Positions 45,487 to 61,946 of a stretch of DNA of 64,000 nucleotides are shown piece after piece. This stretch comes from Phaeosaccion multiseriatum (taxonomy: Eukaryota; Ochrophyta, other classes), in the NCBI GenBank assembly GCA_965112735.1, contig OZ218952.1, forward strand, positions 930,001 through 994,000, written 5' to 3'. Made by a program: the position numbers and the translations under genes. Below the pieces are notes generated by a model. That model saw only the letters and a list, made by a program, of their open reading frames with translations, had not been told where the DNA came from and ran no database searches. Every line of letters starts with the position of its first letter. Positions within the stretch are counted from its first letter, which is position 1.

Positions 45487-48400
45487 GAGAGGGAGAGAGA
45501 GACTGAGAGAGAGAGAGCGCGTCGTGGGGATATGGGTGTATGCAGAAAGGCAGAATCCGCACGCACGCACGCACGCACAACACCTCTTCCGGCCTTTGCC
45601 TATCCACCCACTCATTGACATATTTCTACACTCACCCATTGACGTATTACTACACCCTCCCTCACCCCCACTCACCCGAGAAGTAGCAGAAGGTGTCACC
45701 GACGAAGGCCTTGGCAGGGAACCAATTGAAGTGCAAGAGGCCTATGGTGCAGCCAAGGAAAGGCATGATGAGCATCGCGCTGAAGAGGTGCTCGTTGACG
45801 CCGTGGGAGAGGGTGATCTGTTTGTTGGTATGGGTGGATGGGTGGGTGGGTGTGATGTATGCAGAGAGGAGAGGGGGCGGGGTAGGGAGGAAGGGAGGAA
45901 GGAAGGAAGTGCCCATCCGCCGTTAACGCAAGATAGAGAAGACAGGAAAAGAGAGGGAGGAGGCGGGTGCAGGAGGAGGGAAAGTGGGTGAGGAAGGGAG
46001 GGGAGAATGGGTGAGAGAGAGAAAAGAGGGGAGAGAGAAGTGCGCGAGTCAGTGAGTGAGTGAGTGAGTGAGTGAGTAAGTGATGTAAACGACTTCTTCG
46101 ACGAAAGGAAAGCCCCGGGAGGAGGACGTGAACTCAACACTACATCACATCACGTAACACTACATCACATCACTTAACACTACATCACATCACGTAACAC
46201 TACATCACATCACGTAACACTACTTCACATCACGTAACACTACATCACATCACGTAACACTACTTCACATCACGTAACACTACATCACATCACTTAACAC
46301 TACATCACATCACTTAACACTACATCACATCACGTAACACTACATCACATCACTTAACACAGTAAATAGGGAGTCTGCCTGCAGAGTATGTGTGGGGGGG
46401 GAGAAAGGGTGGGCGCGAATCGCGAATCGATCGATCGAGTCCAACAACAACCGAATCTCGCCTAGACCTCCAGACGGGAGGATAAAACAAACACACACAC
46501 AAACACACACACACAAACACACACACAAACACACACACACACATACACACACACACAACACACTCACTTCAGTGAAGTTATGGAAGAGAATGGCGGCGCC
46601 GATGATGAAGGCTTGTCCGGCCTCGAGCCCGTTGATGCCTGCGTATATGTTGACAGCGTTGGTGCAGAAAACGGCAAGCATGCCCATGTAGACCATGTAC
46701 ATCAGACCGAGGTCCAGCAGCATGGCCCCCACTGCGGCACGGAGAGAGGGGAGGGGAGGGGAAGGAGGGAGGGAGGTAAGGAGAGACGGAAGGAGGGAAG
46801 GAGGGAGAAGACGGGGGGGGGGGGGGTGCGATAAGGAGGGACGGAGGGAGAGGGAGGGAGAGAGCTATAGGGAAGGAAGGAGGGAGGGAGGGAGGGAGGA
46901 AGGGAGAGGGAGGGGAAGGGAGGGAGAGAGATATGGAGGGAGGGAGGGAAGTCGAGATCAGTCGGGCTGGCCTCATGCCTGCAACGTCACACCTACTCCA
47001 CAATGCGCCTCGCGCAGGACTCTATCTGTCGCCTGCCCGTTTAGGAACCGGCCAACCCTCCTTCTTTTCTTCCTTCCATCCTTCCTTCCTTGGAGGTTCG
47101 TCCACCCAACGTCGGTCGGTCGCTCGCTCGCTCGCTTACTCATCCAACTCGCGCACTCACCAACTCACTCACTCACTCATTCACTCGCTCATGCACTCAC
47201 CCACTCACTCACTCACTCACTCACTCACTCAGTCACTCCCTCACGTACTCACTCACTCCCTCCCTCACTCCCTCACTCACTCACTCACTCACTCACTCAC
47301 TCACTCACTCACTCACTCACTCACTCACTCACTCACTCAACTCACCGACGACCCGTAAGCCTCCATCCAATGTGACTCCGGTCAACGCGGGTAGAGTAAT
47401 AGGGAACACCTGCGCGACCAAGCTCCCCAGTGCTGTCAATCCCCCCAAATCCGTACTGTACAGCAGAGGTTTGAGCGGTGACGGCACCACAATCTGCGTG
47501 CTTCCATCGTAGGCGCAGAGCAGAGGGAGGGTAGCGATGGAAGGGAGGAGCAGCTTGTATCTCCACGGTAGGTCGAGCACGTCGTCAGTAAAGCCCAGGA
47601 AGATCATAAAGCATATGGACAGGAGGGCGGAGTGGTAGTCGATCATCTAAAGGGAAGCATTTACACGTGCACGTGTACGTATTCGGGGGGGCAGGGGGGG
47701 GGGGTTACATAGGTTCGGAAACGAGGAAAGGGTGGAGGGAGGGAGGGAGGGAGGGAGGGAGGGAGGGAGGGAGGGAGGGAGGGAAGGAAGGAGGGAGGGC
47801 GATAGGTGGCCGTTGCAAACACACCAAAGGCCAATGAACCACCGGTTAGGCACTTTGCGCGAGGAGCAGGAGCGCCCGCCCCAGTGCTCCAGTGCGGAGG
47901 AATGAACTTGATGGTCTTGATGGTCTGGGGTGGTGCAGGCAGAGCAAACATGCCGCAGAGACCCTTGGGGTCGTGGGGCAGCGTTGTGTGCCTTCCCCTT
48001 CCATCCCGTCCCCGTCTACTCCTCTCTCTCTCTCTCTCTCTCTTCCACTCCTTCCCATGGTCTTGTTCTGCCTCACCTTCTCCTGGGAGGTCCCAAAGAA
48101 GCATTGGAGCAATATGATGCACACCAGAAACACTGTGCCTGGGATTACGCCTGTTGCTTCGGGCCTGTGTGGATGGGATTCAGGAAAACACACAACAGTA
48201 GGAGAGAGAAGTCTCTGCCGTCAGGGAACTCGGACGGACAAGGAAGCTCCAAGGTGTTCAGAAGTACATCCTTGTATGGAGGGATGGTATGGACAGAGGA
48301 CACCATTGGAACGAGCAAGATGGGTGGGGCCCAAAGTGGTTTAAGGAAGGCAGCAAACAACGCGAAAGGAACGCATCCCTTACACTGGTTTATCGGCGTC

Positions 48401-48694
48401 ATTCATCCCCTTCTTGCAGAGGTCCTTCCCGAACAGCCCCCGTTTCAGCAGGAAGGGCAGGAAAGTCGGCGTCACGAAGAGGGTTGCGAAGTAACCCATC
48501 ACTGCCAGCACTCCACTCGCAAACAGTTCTCTATGCAGGTGGATCGGCTCCCCATCATGGTCGAGCAAAGGCAATCCGCCGCTGAATCCGGGGCCATGTC
48601 TTTCCAGCAGGCGGTACAGCTGCACAAGGGCTGGGAGAAGAGGCAGGAGCACCAGCAAAATACTCGACAGCCTTGGTCCGTCTGGTGGGCCCAT
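43512..48694 (-). CDS. ALG7: UDP-GlcNAc:dolichyl-phosphate GlcNAc-1-phosphotransferase
   Basis: ER multi-spanning enzyme making GlcNAc-PP-dolichol, the first step of N-glycan assembly and the target of tunicamycin (DPAGT1 in animals). Nine minus-strand exons (48694-48384, 48164-48077, 47646-47346, 46731-46568, 45817-45676, 45108-45038, 44532-44404, 44088-44023, 43631-43512) join in phase to 463 residues. Family motifs appear in order: [106 protein letters not shown], and a terminal [13 protein letters not shown]. The His-Arg-X-Pro-Arg motif and the catalytic Asp residues are present. The ATG at 48694 directly precedes the first span. The second intron (430 bp) contains an open but unneeded stretch. 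A decayed copy of exon 8 lies in the last intron. Confidence 0.95.
43935..43980 (-). pseudogene. Duplicate of ALG7 exon 8 inside the last ALG7 intron
   Basis: The minus strand reads [14 protein letters not shown], nearly the same as [15 protein letters not shown] of exon 8 (44088-44023), and both are followed by CA/GT-rich sequence. The duplicate lacks the IFKSPQV start of the exon. Skipping it gives the exact family C-terminus ([11 protein letters not shown]), so I treat it as a non-coding relic. Confidence 0.6.
44715..44830. repeat. (GA)n and (GGAA)n arrays in ALG7 intron
   Basis: GAGA tracts with GGA interruptions are followed by GAAGGAAG tetramers (44845-44945). A similar GA block sits at 45380-45510 in the intron between exons 5 and 6. 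On the gene strand they are CT-rich. Confidence 0.8.
46139..46360. repeat. 20-bp minisatellite, about 11 copies
   Basis: The unit is CACTACATCACATCACGTAA with G/T variation in the ACGTAA/ACTTAA part and CATC/CTTC variants. It lies in the ALG7 intron 46567-45818 and is unlike the simple di- to tetranucleotide repeats of other introns. Confidence 0.9.
47130..47340. repeat. (ACTC)n array in ALG7 intron
   Basis: CACTCACT tetramers lie next to the donor side of the exon ending at 47346, so the array reads GTGA immediately downstream of the donor GTGAGT and creates a ladder of alternative donors. Confidence 0.85.
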
Positions 48695-48730
48695 CTGATG
48701 GAGCCGCCCCTCCTTCCCCGTGGCCTGCGC

Positions 48731-48829
<99 letters not shown>

Positions 48830-49237
48830 CACACACACACGTTCTTCGTATAGATGCCGTAAAAAAAGGACTAGAAAAGAGGGAGGATCCAACTGGATTG
48901 GAGTCCTCCTCGTCCACGCGGCTCCCTCGCCTTCGTGCCCTTCTTCCCTGCGAGAACGTCCTGGCTGATTACGGCAACAGGGTCCAAGGAGAACAGTTGG
49001 AGCTGGATCACCAACACGCTCAATTGGACTGCGAGGAGTGAGAAACGAAAATTTTAACACCTTTGCTGAAGAATAAACACCTCTACCAGAGATGATACCC
49101 AACGGGAAAGGGGAAGGTTTAGGTGGCCTTAAGGAGAAGAGCAAGAACCAGCGCAAATGATCCCACCAGGACTGTGAAACAGTGGGAGAAGGGAGAGAGG
49201 AGAGAGGAGAAGCTGAGTGCTCGGGTCTCTTGCTCCA
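48695..49237. promoter_or_regulatory. Divergent region between ALG7 and MGAT1 with a (TC)n tract
   Basis: The two N-glycan genes are divergently arranged over 543 bp. A (TC)n tract of about 95 bp occupies 48731-48824, followed by a short CA run. GAGA-type tracts are frequent in promoters; a regulatory role here is inference. Confidence 0.45.
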
Positions 49238-55438
<6,201 letters not shown>

Positions 55439-56186
55439 CTGCATCCACTGCCATCCACCCGAGGGTGTCGGACAACCTGGGACTGCCATCCACTGCCATC
55501 CCCCTCCTGTTTCAGTCACAACCTCTGAGCTCCTAGCTACCTCTGAGCTACCTCTGTTGAGCGGTCTGCTCGTCCCTGCCTATCACACGTGATACATTCT
55601 AGAATAGAGGTAGATGCCGAAGCAGCACCACAGCGTGTCAACTGTATTCAATACAGCTTCCCGCTTTTGTCGACACATCGAGAGTGTACGGTACCTGATA
55701 AAATAAAAGATGGACAACATGGAGGCCAACCCATTGATGTCGAGGGGCAGAGAGAGTCAGCAGGTCCCCGTTGTAAAAAAGCAACCATTCCCTAAGCTAA
55801 CAGAGGCATTACATTGACCGTGTTCGGTTGCCCGCCTGAGCCGGTATGTGAATAGCATCTCTGACGCCCTCCAAATTTCCATCGAGAGAGAGATCAGAGA
55901 CCCCTGCTCCTTGAGGGGGCCGCTCGTAAGGAACGGAGAGGAAATTGTCGCTTTCTAAATCAACTTGTCTGGGCAGTCCCGGGTTCAATTTCGCTGAGAA
56001 ACTAAGTTTTTTTCAGTCGCTGAAACTGAAACTGCCACTTTTCTGCAGGCTGGAAAGAACCAAATAAAAATGCGTAGATCAGCTGCTACGAGTTACTCGT
56101 CAGAAAGGAGAAGATATCTTGGAGGGTGGGGGTGTAGCTGGGTGGGTTGCGTCGCTCGCTCGTGGGCTGGACTGGGCTGACCGAGG
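55439..56186. other. Intergenic region between MGAT1 and the first O-fucosyltransferase-like gene
   Basis: The region starts with a 45-bp imperfect tandem repeat of the MGAT1 end containing two reverse copies of the GGATGGCAGTGGATG motif (55442-55456, 55487-55501). About 650 bp of complex sequence follows with no gene, including a GAAACTGAAACTG run near 56020 that also occurs in copy 2. Confidence 0.6.
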
Positions 56187-57488
56187 ATGATTCTGTGGCG
56201 CGCTTTTTTGGGTGTCCTTACTCTGCTAAGAAGCTTAGACATTGGAGCGCAGCAGCAGCAGGAGCAGCAGGAGCAGTACTTACTCTTCGGCCTAAGTGGT
56301 GGTGTAGGCAACCAGCTGAAGGGCTTGGCCAATGGGATCAATTGCGCGGAGGCCTTGAACCGGACGCTAATTTTGCCTCCTCTTTTCGGGCACAAGAACC
56401 TGCACACGCTCGACTTCAGCACCTCCGCGACAAGCTGGGGGGGGTGGGCGGGGTGTCGCACCAACAAACATGATGACTACGATGAGCTTCTGTGGCCTAT
56501 GTTGGAGACGGGCCAAGAGTTCGACCCACACAAGCACGGGAAGTGGGACTGGGACTTGGTCTTCGATTTCTCTCCCGTCAAGAGATTTGTGCGCATGGTA
56601 CACTTTGTGGACTGGAGGGCTCGCTATATTGAGGAGGAAAACCATGGCATTGACTCCTTCAACGCCTCGCACTTCCACATTGGGCCGGCATGCGGTACGG
56701 AAGAGGACATTGCTCTCCTTCGGGACCTTGTGTTTCCATCCTCAGCACGCACACTCACCTGGGGCAACATGATGTATTTTAAGGACGGTGGACCGGCGTC
56801 TTATCTGCCGGGCCGCCAGGCGTTTATGGTGGATGTTAAGTTCTCGCCCGGCATTCTCTATCTGGTGGGCCGGATCACTCGCCAATGGGCATCATCCGTC
56901 ACGACTCCAGCAGGGGAACGCAACATTGTTGGCAACGGCACCACGGAGGAAATGCCTTTTTCGTCGCTCGTGTCGGTGCACATACGGGCAGGAGACATGG
57001 CAAAGATGTCGACGCACGAAACGACGGTGCAGGGCCTCCTCGCGCTGCTCGAGAGCGACATGAAGGGGGTGTTGAGAGGAGGAGGAGGGCAAGAAGCTGG
57101 AGCTCAAACTCCCATCACCTCTCCCCCGGACGCCCTCTTCGTGTGGGTGGGAATGGACTTTACTCACGACAGCCCCGAGCTCGTCGACATGGTGTACAAG
57201 TCTCCCTTGTGTGCGCTTCCCCCCTCCTCCTCTCCCTCCTCGTCCTCCCCTACTCCCACTCGTCGTTGCGCAAGCACTGCTGATCCCTGGGTGGAAACCC
57301 TCATTGCAGAGAGCGACGTGCACCCTGTCATTGCGGCGGCATTTCTGGACATGGCCTTCTACACCCTTAGTGACGGTGGCTTCTTCTCCAGAACCTATTC
57401 GGGGCGCTTCTCGACGTACGATTGGTTCCCAAAATGGCAGCGCCAAGGCCGCTCGCCGGACTGGCCCAAGAGCAACAAGGACATGTAG
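56187..57488 (+). CDS. O-fucosyltransferase-family protein (PF10250-like), copy A
   Basis: Single-exon gene of 433 residues, start ATG, stop TAG. The N-terminus (MILWRAFLGVLTLLRSLDIGA) is a signal peptide or anchor, followed by a Gln-rich spacer. Family marks are GLSGGVGNQLKGLANGI with ALNRTLILPP (nucleotide-sugar-binding region), VHIRAGD, and a C-terminal part with FLDMAFYTLSDGGFFSRTYS. These fit GDP-fucose O-fucosyltransferase/NodZ-type folds, which act in the secretory pathway. The acceptor is unknown. A Ser/Pro run interrupts the chain at about residue 350. It lacks introns, unlike its neighbours, and is followed by a near-identical paralog. The family is assigned from motif memory; exact subfamily is open. 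Confidence 0.75.
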   Translation: MILWRAFLGVLTLLRSLDIGAQQQQEQQEQYLLFGLSGGVGNQLKGLANGINCAEALNRTLILPPLFGHKNLHTLDFSTSATSWGGWAGCRTNKHDDYDELLWPMLETGQEFDPHKHGKWDWDLVFDFSPVKRFVRMVHFVDWRARYIEEENHGIDSFNASHFHIGPACGTEEDIALLRDLVFPSSARTLTWGNMMYFKDGGPASYLPGRQAFMVDVKFSPGILYLVGRITRQWASSVTTPAGERNIVGNGTTEEMPFSSLVSVHIRAGDMAKMSTHETTVQGLLALLESDMKGVLRGGGGQEAGAQTPITSPPDALFVWVGMDFTHDSPELVDMVYKSPLCALPPSSSPSSSSPTPTRRCASTADPWVETLIAESDVHPVIAAAFLDMAFYTLSDGGFFSRTYSGRFSTYDWFPKWQRQGRSPDWPKSNKDM

Positions 57489-57753
57489 AGCTTTTCGTTA
57501 CTTCAGCACATGAGTGTACGCACTACATGGCTTGGCTACCGGCGTGTTACTAGGTGCTAAGCGCAGCAAAGTCAAGTTTGCGAGAGCCCCCCGCCCCTCG
57601 ATCGACGGACAGGGGGGAGGCGCCAGCAGCGTCGTTGGCGGGACGGGGCGGTGGCACAGGCTGGGCAGGCGGCGAGCCAAACCCACCAGCTCCCAAAAAG
57701 ATGAGCGCGGCAGAGAAGCGGTGACAGCAAGCGAGCAATGGAGGAGGCAGCAG
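57489..57753. other. Unique spacer between the two duplicated segments
   Basis: About 240 bp separate the end of copy 1 from the start of copy 2, with no match elsewhere in the window that I can see. It carries an open frame continuous with the duplicated MGAT1 exon (from 57514), which I judge fortuitous. It ends in GGCAGCAG, which can serve as an acceptor. Confidence 0.5.
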
Positions 57754-58206
57754 TCCCAACGACAAGGACGGCACTTCATCCGCCCCGAGATCAATCGCAC
57801 GTATCACTTTGGCAAGAAAGGCACCAGCAAGGGACAGTACTCTGCCTTCCTCGAGCACATTAAGCTCAACGACGATGAAGTAAGTGACGAGGGAGAGAAA
57901 GAGAGAGAGAGAGAGAGAGAGCGCAGGAGTGAATTTTCGTCTCAGTTTATAAGCCTGTATCTTATCCAAGCAATTGCCCGTACCAGCCGCCAATTTGCTC
58001 TTCCATTCATCCTTCGCTCTCCCTCCCTTCCTCCCTCCCTCCCTCCCTCCCTCCGTCCGTCCCTTTCTCTGCAGATCAACTTCTGTGACCTAGATCTCTC
58101 GTACCTTTCTCTGGAGCGCTGGGACAAAGAGTACATCGACCGAGTGAGGGCAGCTCCGGTCGTGAGCAAGGAGGCAGCCATGTATGGAAGAGGTCATTTG
58201 GAAGAG
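57754..58206 (+). pseudogene. Orphan duplicate of MGAT1 exons 8 and 9
   Basis: 57754-57879 and 58075-58206 repeat MGAT1 exons 8 and 9 with intact splice sites (AG acceptor, GTAAGT donor) and open frames. Changes are few: the first codons read SQRQGRH against PNQRKGRH, and the exon 8 end reads Asp-Asp-Glu against Asp-Asp-Val. Upstream exons and the terminal exon are absent, so no active enzyme can come from it alone. Splicing from MGAT1 into these exons is conceivable. Confidence 0.8.
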
Positions 58207-58635
58207 GTGGGTCGGTGGTCGGAAAGCAGTCACAGAAACGAACCCCAGTCACACGGCCACACGGTCACGTGATCGCACAGTCACACGCCAGCATCAAGAC
58301 TGACTGGTGTCGCCCCCCTCCCCCCCCCTCCCCTCACTTACTTGTGTTGGTTGTTGTCCACTTCGAGAGGCATGAGGCATGACACCCTCCCTCCCTTCCC
58401 ATCCCTCCCCTCTCCTCCCCCCCCCCCCATCCCCTCCCCCTTCACACTTCCCCACACGGACCTTGGCCCTTCCCTACTCTTTGTCAGTGCCTTCATTGCC
58501 TTGCCTGCCCGTATGCCTGCCCGTATGCCTGCCCATATGCTTGCCTACATGCATGCATGGTGTTATGCCTCTTACGTCCCGCCCGCATGGTGTTATGCCT
58601 CTTACGTCCCGCCCGCCCTCCCCACCACAACCACC

Positions 58636-58725
58636 ATAGCGGATAGCGCGCTGGCTGGCGCCGGGATAGCGGATAGCGCGCCGGCTGGCGCCGGCGATAG
58701 CGGATAGCGGATAGCGTGTCAGGGG
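58636..58725. repeat. GATAGCGG-type repeat cluster at the duplication breakpoint
   Basis: Copies of GATAGCGGATAGCG alternate with GGCTGGCGCCGG, ending in GTCAGGGGTCGA. The same modules appear at 61500-61795. It sits exactly where copy 2 departs from copy 1. Confidence 0.75.
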
Positions 58726-59013
58726 GTCAGGGGTCGAGTCGAGGATAGCGTCACAATCGATCACAAAACCAAATGACACACCTTTTTTGCTTTTTTGAAG
58801 TCGCTGAAACGGAAACTGAAACTGCGATTACCCGCAGAATTTGCAATGCAGAAATTACAAATTACAAGGAAAAGCTCAGCCTGATCTCAGCCTCGTCCCT
58901 TTGCTTATTTGCTTACGAGGTACTCGTCAGAAAGTAGAAGATATCTTGGAGGATGGGGGTGTAGCTGACTGGGTCGCTTCGCTCGCTCGTGGACTGGACT
59001 GGGCTGAGCGAGG

Positions 59014-60309
59014 ATGATTCTGCGGCACGCCATTTTGGTTGCCCTTGTTACTCTGCTAAGAAGCTTAGACACTGGAGCGCAGCAGCAGCAGGAGCAGCAG
59101 GAGCAGTACTTACTCTTCGGCCTAAGTGGTGGTGTAGGGAACCAGCTGAAGGGCTTGGCCAATGGGATAAATTGCGCGGAGGCCTTGAACCGGACGCTAA
59201 TTTTGCCTCCTCTTTTCGGGCACAAGAACCTGGAGTCGCTCGACTTTAGCACCTCCCAGACATACTCCTGGGGGGGGTGGGCGGGGTGTCATACCCACCA
59301 AAACGATGGCTACGAGAAGCGGCTGTGGCCTATGTTGGAGAAGGGCCAAAAGTTCGACCCACACATGCACGGGAAGTGGGACTGGGACTTGGTCTTCGAT
59401 TTCTCTCCCGTCAAGAGATTTGTGCGCATGGTACACTTTGTGGACTGGAGGGCTCGCTATATTGAGGAGGAAAACCATGGCGTTGACTCCTTCAACGCCT
59501 CACACTTCCACATTGGGCCGGCGTGCGGTACGGAAGAGGACATTGCTCTCCTTCGGGACCTTGTGTTTCCACCCTCAGCACGCACACTCACCTGGGGCAA
59601 CATGATGTATTTTGAGGCCGGTGGACCGGCGTCTTATCTGCCGGGCCGCCAGGCGTTTATGGTGGATGTTAAGTTCTCGCCCGGCATTCTCGACCTGGTG
59701 GGCCGGATCACTCGCCAATGGGCATCATCCACCACGACTCCAGCAGGGGAACGCAACATTGTTGGCAACGGCACCACAGAAGAAATGCCTTTTTCGTCGC
59801 TCGTGTCGGTGCACATACGGGCAGGAGACGTGACAAAGGGGTCGACGCACGAAACGACGGTGCAGCGCCTCCTCGCGCTGCTCGAGAGCGACATGAAGGG
59901 GGTGTTGAAAGGAGGAGGGCAAGAAGCTGGAGCTCAAACTCCCATCACCTCTCCACCGGATGCCCTCTTCGTGTGGGTGGGAATGGACTTTACTCACGAC
60001 AGCCCCGAGCTCGTCGACATGGTGTACAAGTCTCCCTTGTGTGCGCTTCCCCCCTCCTCCTCGTCCTCCTCTACTCCCACTCGTCGTTGCGCAAGCTCTG
60101 CTGACCCCTGGGTGGAAACCCTCATTGCAGAGAGCGACGTGCACCCTGTCATTGCGGCGGCATTTCTGGACATGGCCTTCTACACCCTTAGCGACGGTGG
60201 CTTCTTCTCCAGAAGCTACGCGGGGCACACCTCGACGTACGATTACTTCCCCCAATGGCAACGCCAAGGCCGCTCGCCGGACTGGCCCAAGAGCAACAAG
60301 GACATGTAG
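59014..60309 (+). CDS. O-fucosyltransferase-family protein (PF10250-like), copy B
   Basis: Single-exon paralog of copy A, 431 residues, well over 85% identical by eye. The GGVGNQLKGLANGI, LNRTLILPP and VHIRAGD motifs are unchanged. Differences cluster in the signal peptide (MILRHAILVALVTLL), around residue 80-110 (SQTYSWGGWAGCHTHQNDGYEK), in the Ser/Pro run (shorter) and near the C-terminus (SYAGHTSTYDYFPQWQ against TYSGRFSTYDWFPKWQ). The frame is intact, so both copies are probably functional. Indels are multiples of three, which suggests selection to keep the frame. Confidence 0.75.
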   Translation: MILRHAILVALVTLLRSLDTGAQQQQEQQEQYLLFGLSGGVGNQLKGLANGINCAEALNRTLILPPLFGHKNLESLDFSTSQTYSWGGWAGCHTHQNDGYEKRLWPMLEKGQKFDPHMHGKWDWDLVFDFSPVKRFVRMVHFVDWRARYIEEENHGVDSFNASHFHIGPACGTEEDIALLRDLVFPPSARTLTWGNMMYFEAGGPASYLPGRQAFMVDVKFSPGILDLVGRITRQWASSTTTPAGERNIVGNGTTEEMPFSSLVSVHIRAGDVTKGSTHETTVQRLLALLESDMKGVLKGGGQEAGAQTPITSPPDALFVWVGMDFTHDSPELVDMVYKSPLCALPPSSSSSSTPTRRCASSADPWVETLIAESDVHPVIAAAFLDMAFYTLSDGGFFSRSYAGHTSTYDYFPQWQRQGRSPDWPKSNKDM

Positions 60310-60645
60310 AGCTTTTCGTTACTTCAGCACATGAATTGGGAGCACCTTCGTGTGAGGAGACAGTAACTACAGTACGGCAAGGCAAACTGGATTTACTTGG
60401 CCCGTCAGGTCAGTGTGTGTAGGTGCCTGTGTGCGCGGGGCCGGGGGCGCACGTGTGGGGTGTAGGTTCAGAGGTGATGAGAGGGAGGGGCTGAGCCATC
60501 CACGCAACAAGAGGAGGAGGGAGCGGCCGGGAGTTTCTAGGCGGACACATTGGCATGATGGATGTCCTTCGTACTAATGTTGTGACTCAGTCCCCCCTCT
60601 AGCCGTCACACCCTCTCACTCTCGTGTCTGTGCGTCGCGTCGCAG
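60310..60645. other. Flank downstream of the duplication
   Basis: Complex, GC-rich sequence with a pyrimidine-rich end (CCCTCTCACTCTCGTG) and a CGCAG acceptor at 60641-60645. No gene is seen. Confidence 0.4.
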
Positions 60646-60864
60646 GAGGCTCCCATCGGACGAGAGAGCCAAGACCAGCTTGTCAACGTGCTTGCCGACA
60701 GGCTGCTGTCGAACGTGGTGGGTGGTGGAGACACGGAGCGACTGCTCTTCTGTCTTGACCGGGGCTTTGCTGTTCCATGCATACGAGGGTATTCGCTGAA
60801 GATACTCGAGGAGCCAGAGCCAAACACGGCGAAGCGGAGGGTAGCCATCACGGGGCGGTGGTAG
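60646..60864 (+). pseudogene. Orphan 3' exon-like sequence
   Basis: After a good acceptor, a 72-residue frame runs to TAG, beginning EAPIGRESQDQLVNVLADR and ending KRRVAITGRW. Composition is protein-like and non-repetitive. I find no upstream exons that fit, and no family is recognised. It may be the stranded last exon of a gene disrupted by the tandem duplication, or the end of a gene whose other exons I missed. Confidence 0.35.
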
Positions 60865-61183
60865 AAACGAACGATGGCACTCCGCCCTTGCTGCGCCTCC
60901 CAAAGTAAGCGGCAAGGCGAGGAGGAGGCGGGGCTCAGTCGGGTGAGGGGGCCAGTAGCTCCGATTCGTCTTTAGGCTCGGAGGACGGGCAGCCAGTGCC
61001 AGTATTATAAGTCGAGCCGCTCGGTGTCGGCGCCTCGTCGGGAAGGGAATGGACGATGGCAGCCAGCGGACGAGCAATCTCCAGCAGCCAAGATCTAGGG
61101 AACGGCGCAAGAAGGGGGGACGGGCAACGCAGGGAGAGCGGTGGATGGACGGGCCCTTCCTGAAGGCGACGACGGTAGCGGAG

Positions 61184-61347
61184 GGAGTGGAGGCCAGGCA
61201 CCGGTGGGGATGGGGGCAGCCAAGGGAGTGGAGGCCAGGCACCGGTGGGGATGGGGACAGCCAAGGGAGTGGAGGCCAGGCACCGGTGGGGATGGGGACA
61301 GCCAAGGGAGTGGAGGCCAGGCACCGGTGGGGATGGGGGCAGCCAAG
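61184..61347. repeat. 41-bp minisatellite, four copies
   Basis: The unit begins GGAGTGGAGGCCAGGCACCG and ends GGGRCAGCCAAG. Because 41 is not a multiple of three, each frame cycles through three peptides, giving long open frames on both strands (61049-61570 plus; 60616-61485 minus) that are repeat artefacts. Confidence 0.9.
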
Positions 61348-61499
61348 GGAGCGCGCGATGGCAGCGAGACGAGGGGAGGCAACAGTGTGGGGAGCAGCAG
61401 CAGGGTGGAGAATGGCAGTGGCGCACGCGGAGGTGGGGAAGGGGCAAACGCAGACGGGGGAGGGCCGCATGCTTGTGACCTCCAAAGGCAGGGTCGACC

Positions 61500-61795
61500 C
61501 CTCACGTGCTATCTGCTATCTGCTATCGCCGGCGCCACAGCCGGCGTGCCATCTGCTATCGAGAATGTGATATCGGGTTGTAAAGCAGGGTCGACCCCTG
61601 ACGCGTATCGCCCACATTCTCGATAGCGCGCTATCGGCCCCCGCTGGATACACGTAGCGTCGACCCCTGACACGCTATCGCCCACTTTCTCGATAGCGGA
61701 TAGCGCGTCGGCTGGCGCCGGGATAGCGGACAGCGCGCCGGGATAGCGGACAGCGCGCCGGCGATAGCGGATAGCGCGGATAGCGCGAGCAGGAT
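61500..61795. repeat. GATAGCGG-type repeat zone with inverted modules
   Basis: The block mixes GATAGCGGATAGCGCG and its reverse complement (CTATCTGCTATC), GGCGCCGG palindromes, CATTCTCGATAGC/GCTATCGAGAATG inverted copies, and three GTCGACCCCT words. It shares modules with 58636-58725. No coding potential. It could be a small non-autonomous element or a recombination-prone satellite. Confidence 0.7.
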
Positions 61796-61946
61796 CATCC
61801 GAGCAGGGGCGGAAAACTAAAACTAAAACTAAAATGTATTCGACTTTGCCCGTTACTTTTAGGCAAACCATATCTTGCCTCCCCGATCCCTCCCCCCTTG
61901 CCCGCCCCCAACAAGCTGCAGTTGCCAAGAAAAATACCATCTATCT

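Larger units (their letters stand above)
57760..60333 (+). repeat. Segmental tandem duplication, second copy
   Basis: Second copy of the 54415-57514 segment. It diverges after the TTACGTCCCGC block at about 58580-58615, where a local repeat of that block and a GATAGCGG-type array (58636-58725) stand in place of the terminal MGAT1 exon. It rejoins the first copy at the GAAACTGAAACTG run near 58806 and ends at about 60333. Confidence 0.9.

Noticed and set aside
46139-46360. CRISPR-like repeat array
   Set aside because: The 20-bp units are directly adjacent with no spacers, and the DNA is eukaryotic.
47661-47972. Possible extra ALG7 exon ([17 protein letters not shown] and onward)
   Set aside because: Exon 48164-48077 joins 47646 directly in phase 0 and gives the family-like order; the candidate has no family match, and the donor I tried (at a GGTGTGTT site) gives the wrong phase.
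60616-61485. Minus-strand frame of 289 residues with Pro/Trp/Leu repeats, and the plus-strand frame 61049-61570
   Set aside because: Both come from the 41-bp minisatellite, whose length cycles the frames; no conserved domain and opposite strands are equally open.
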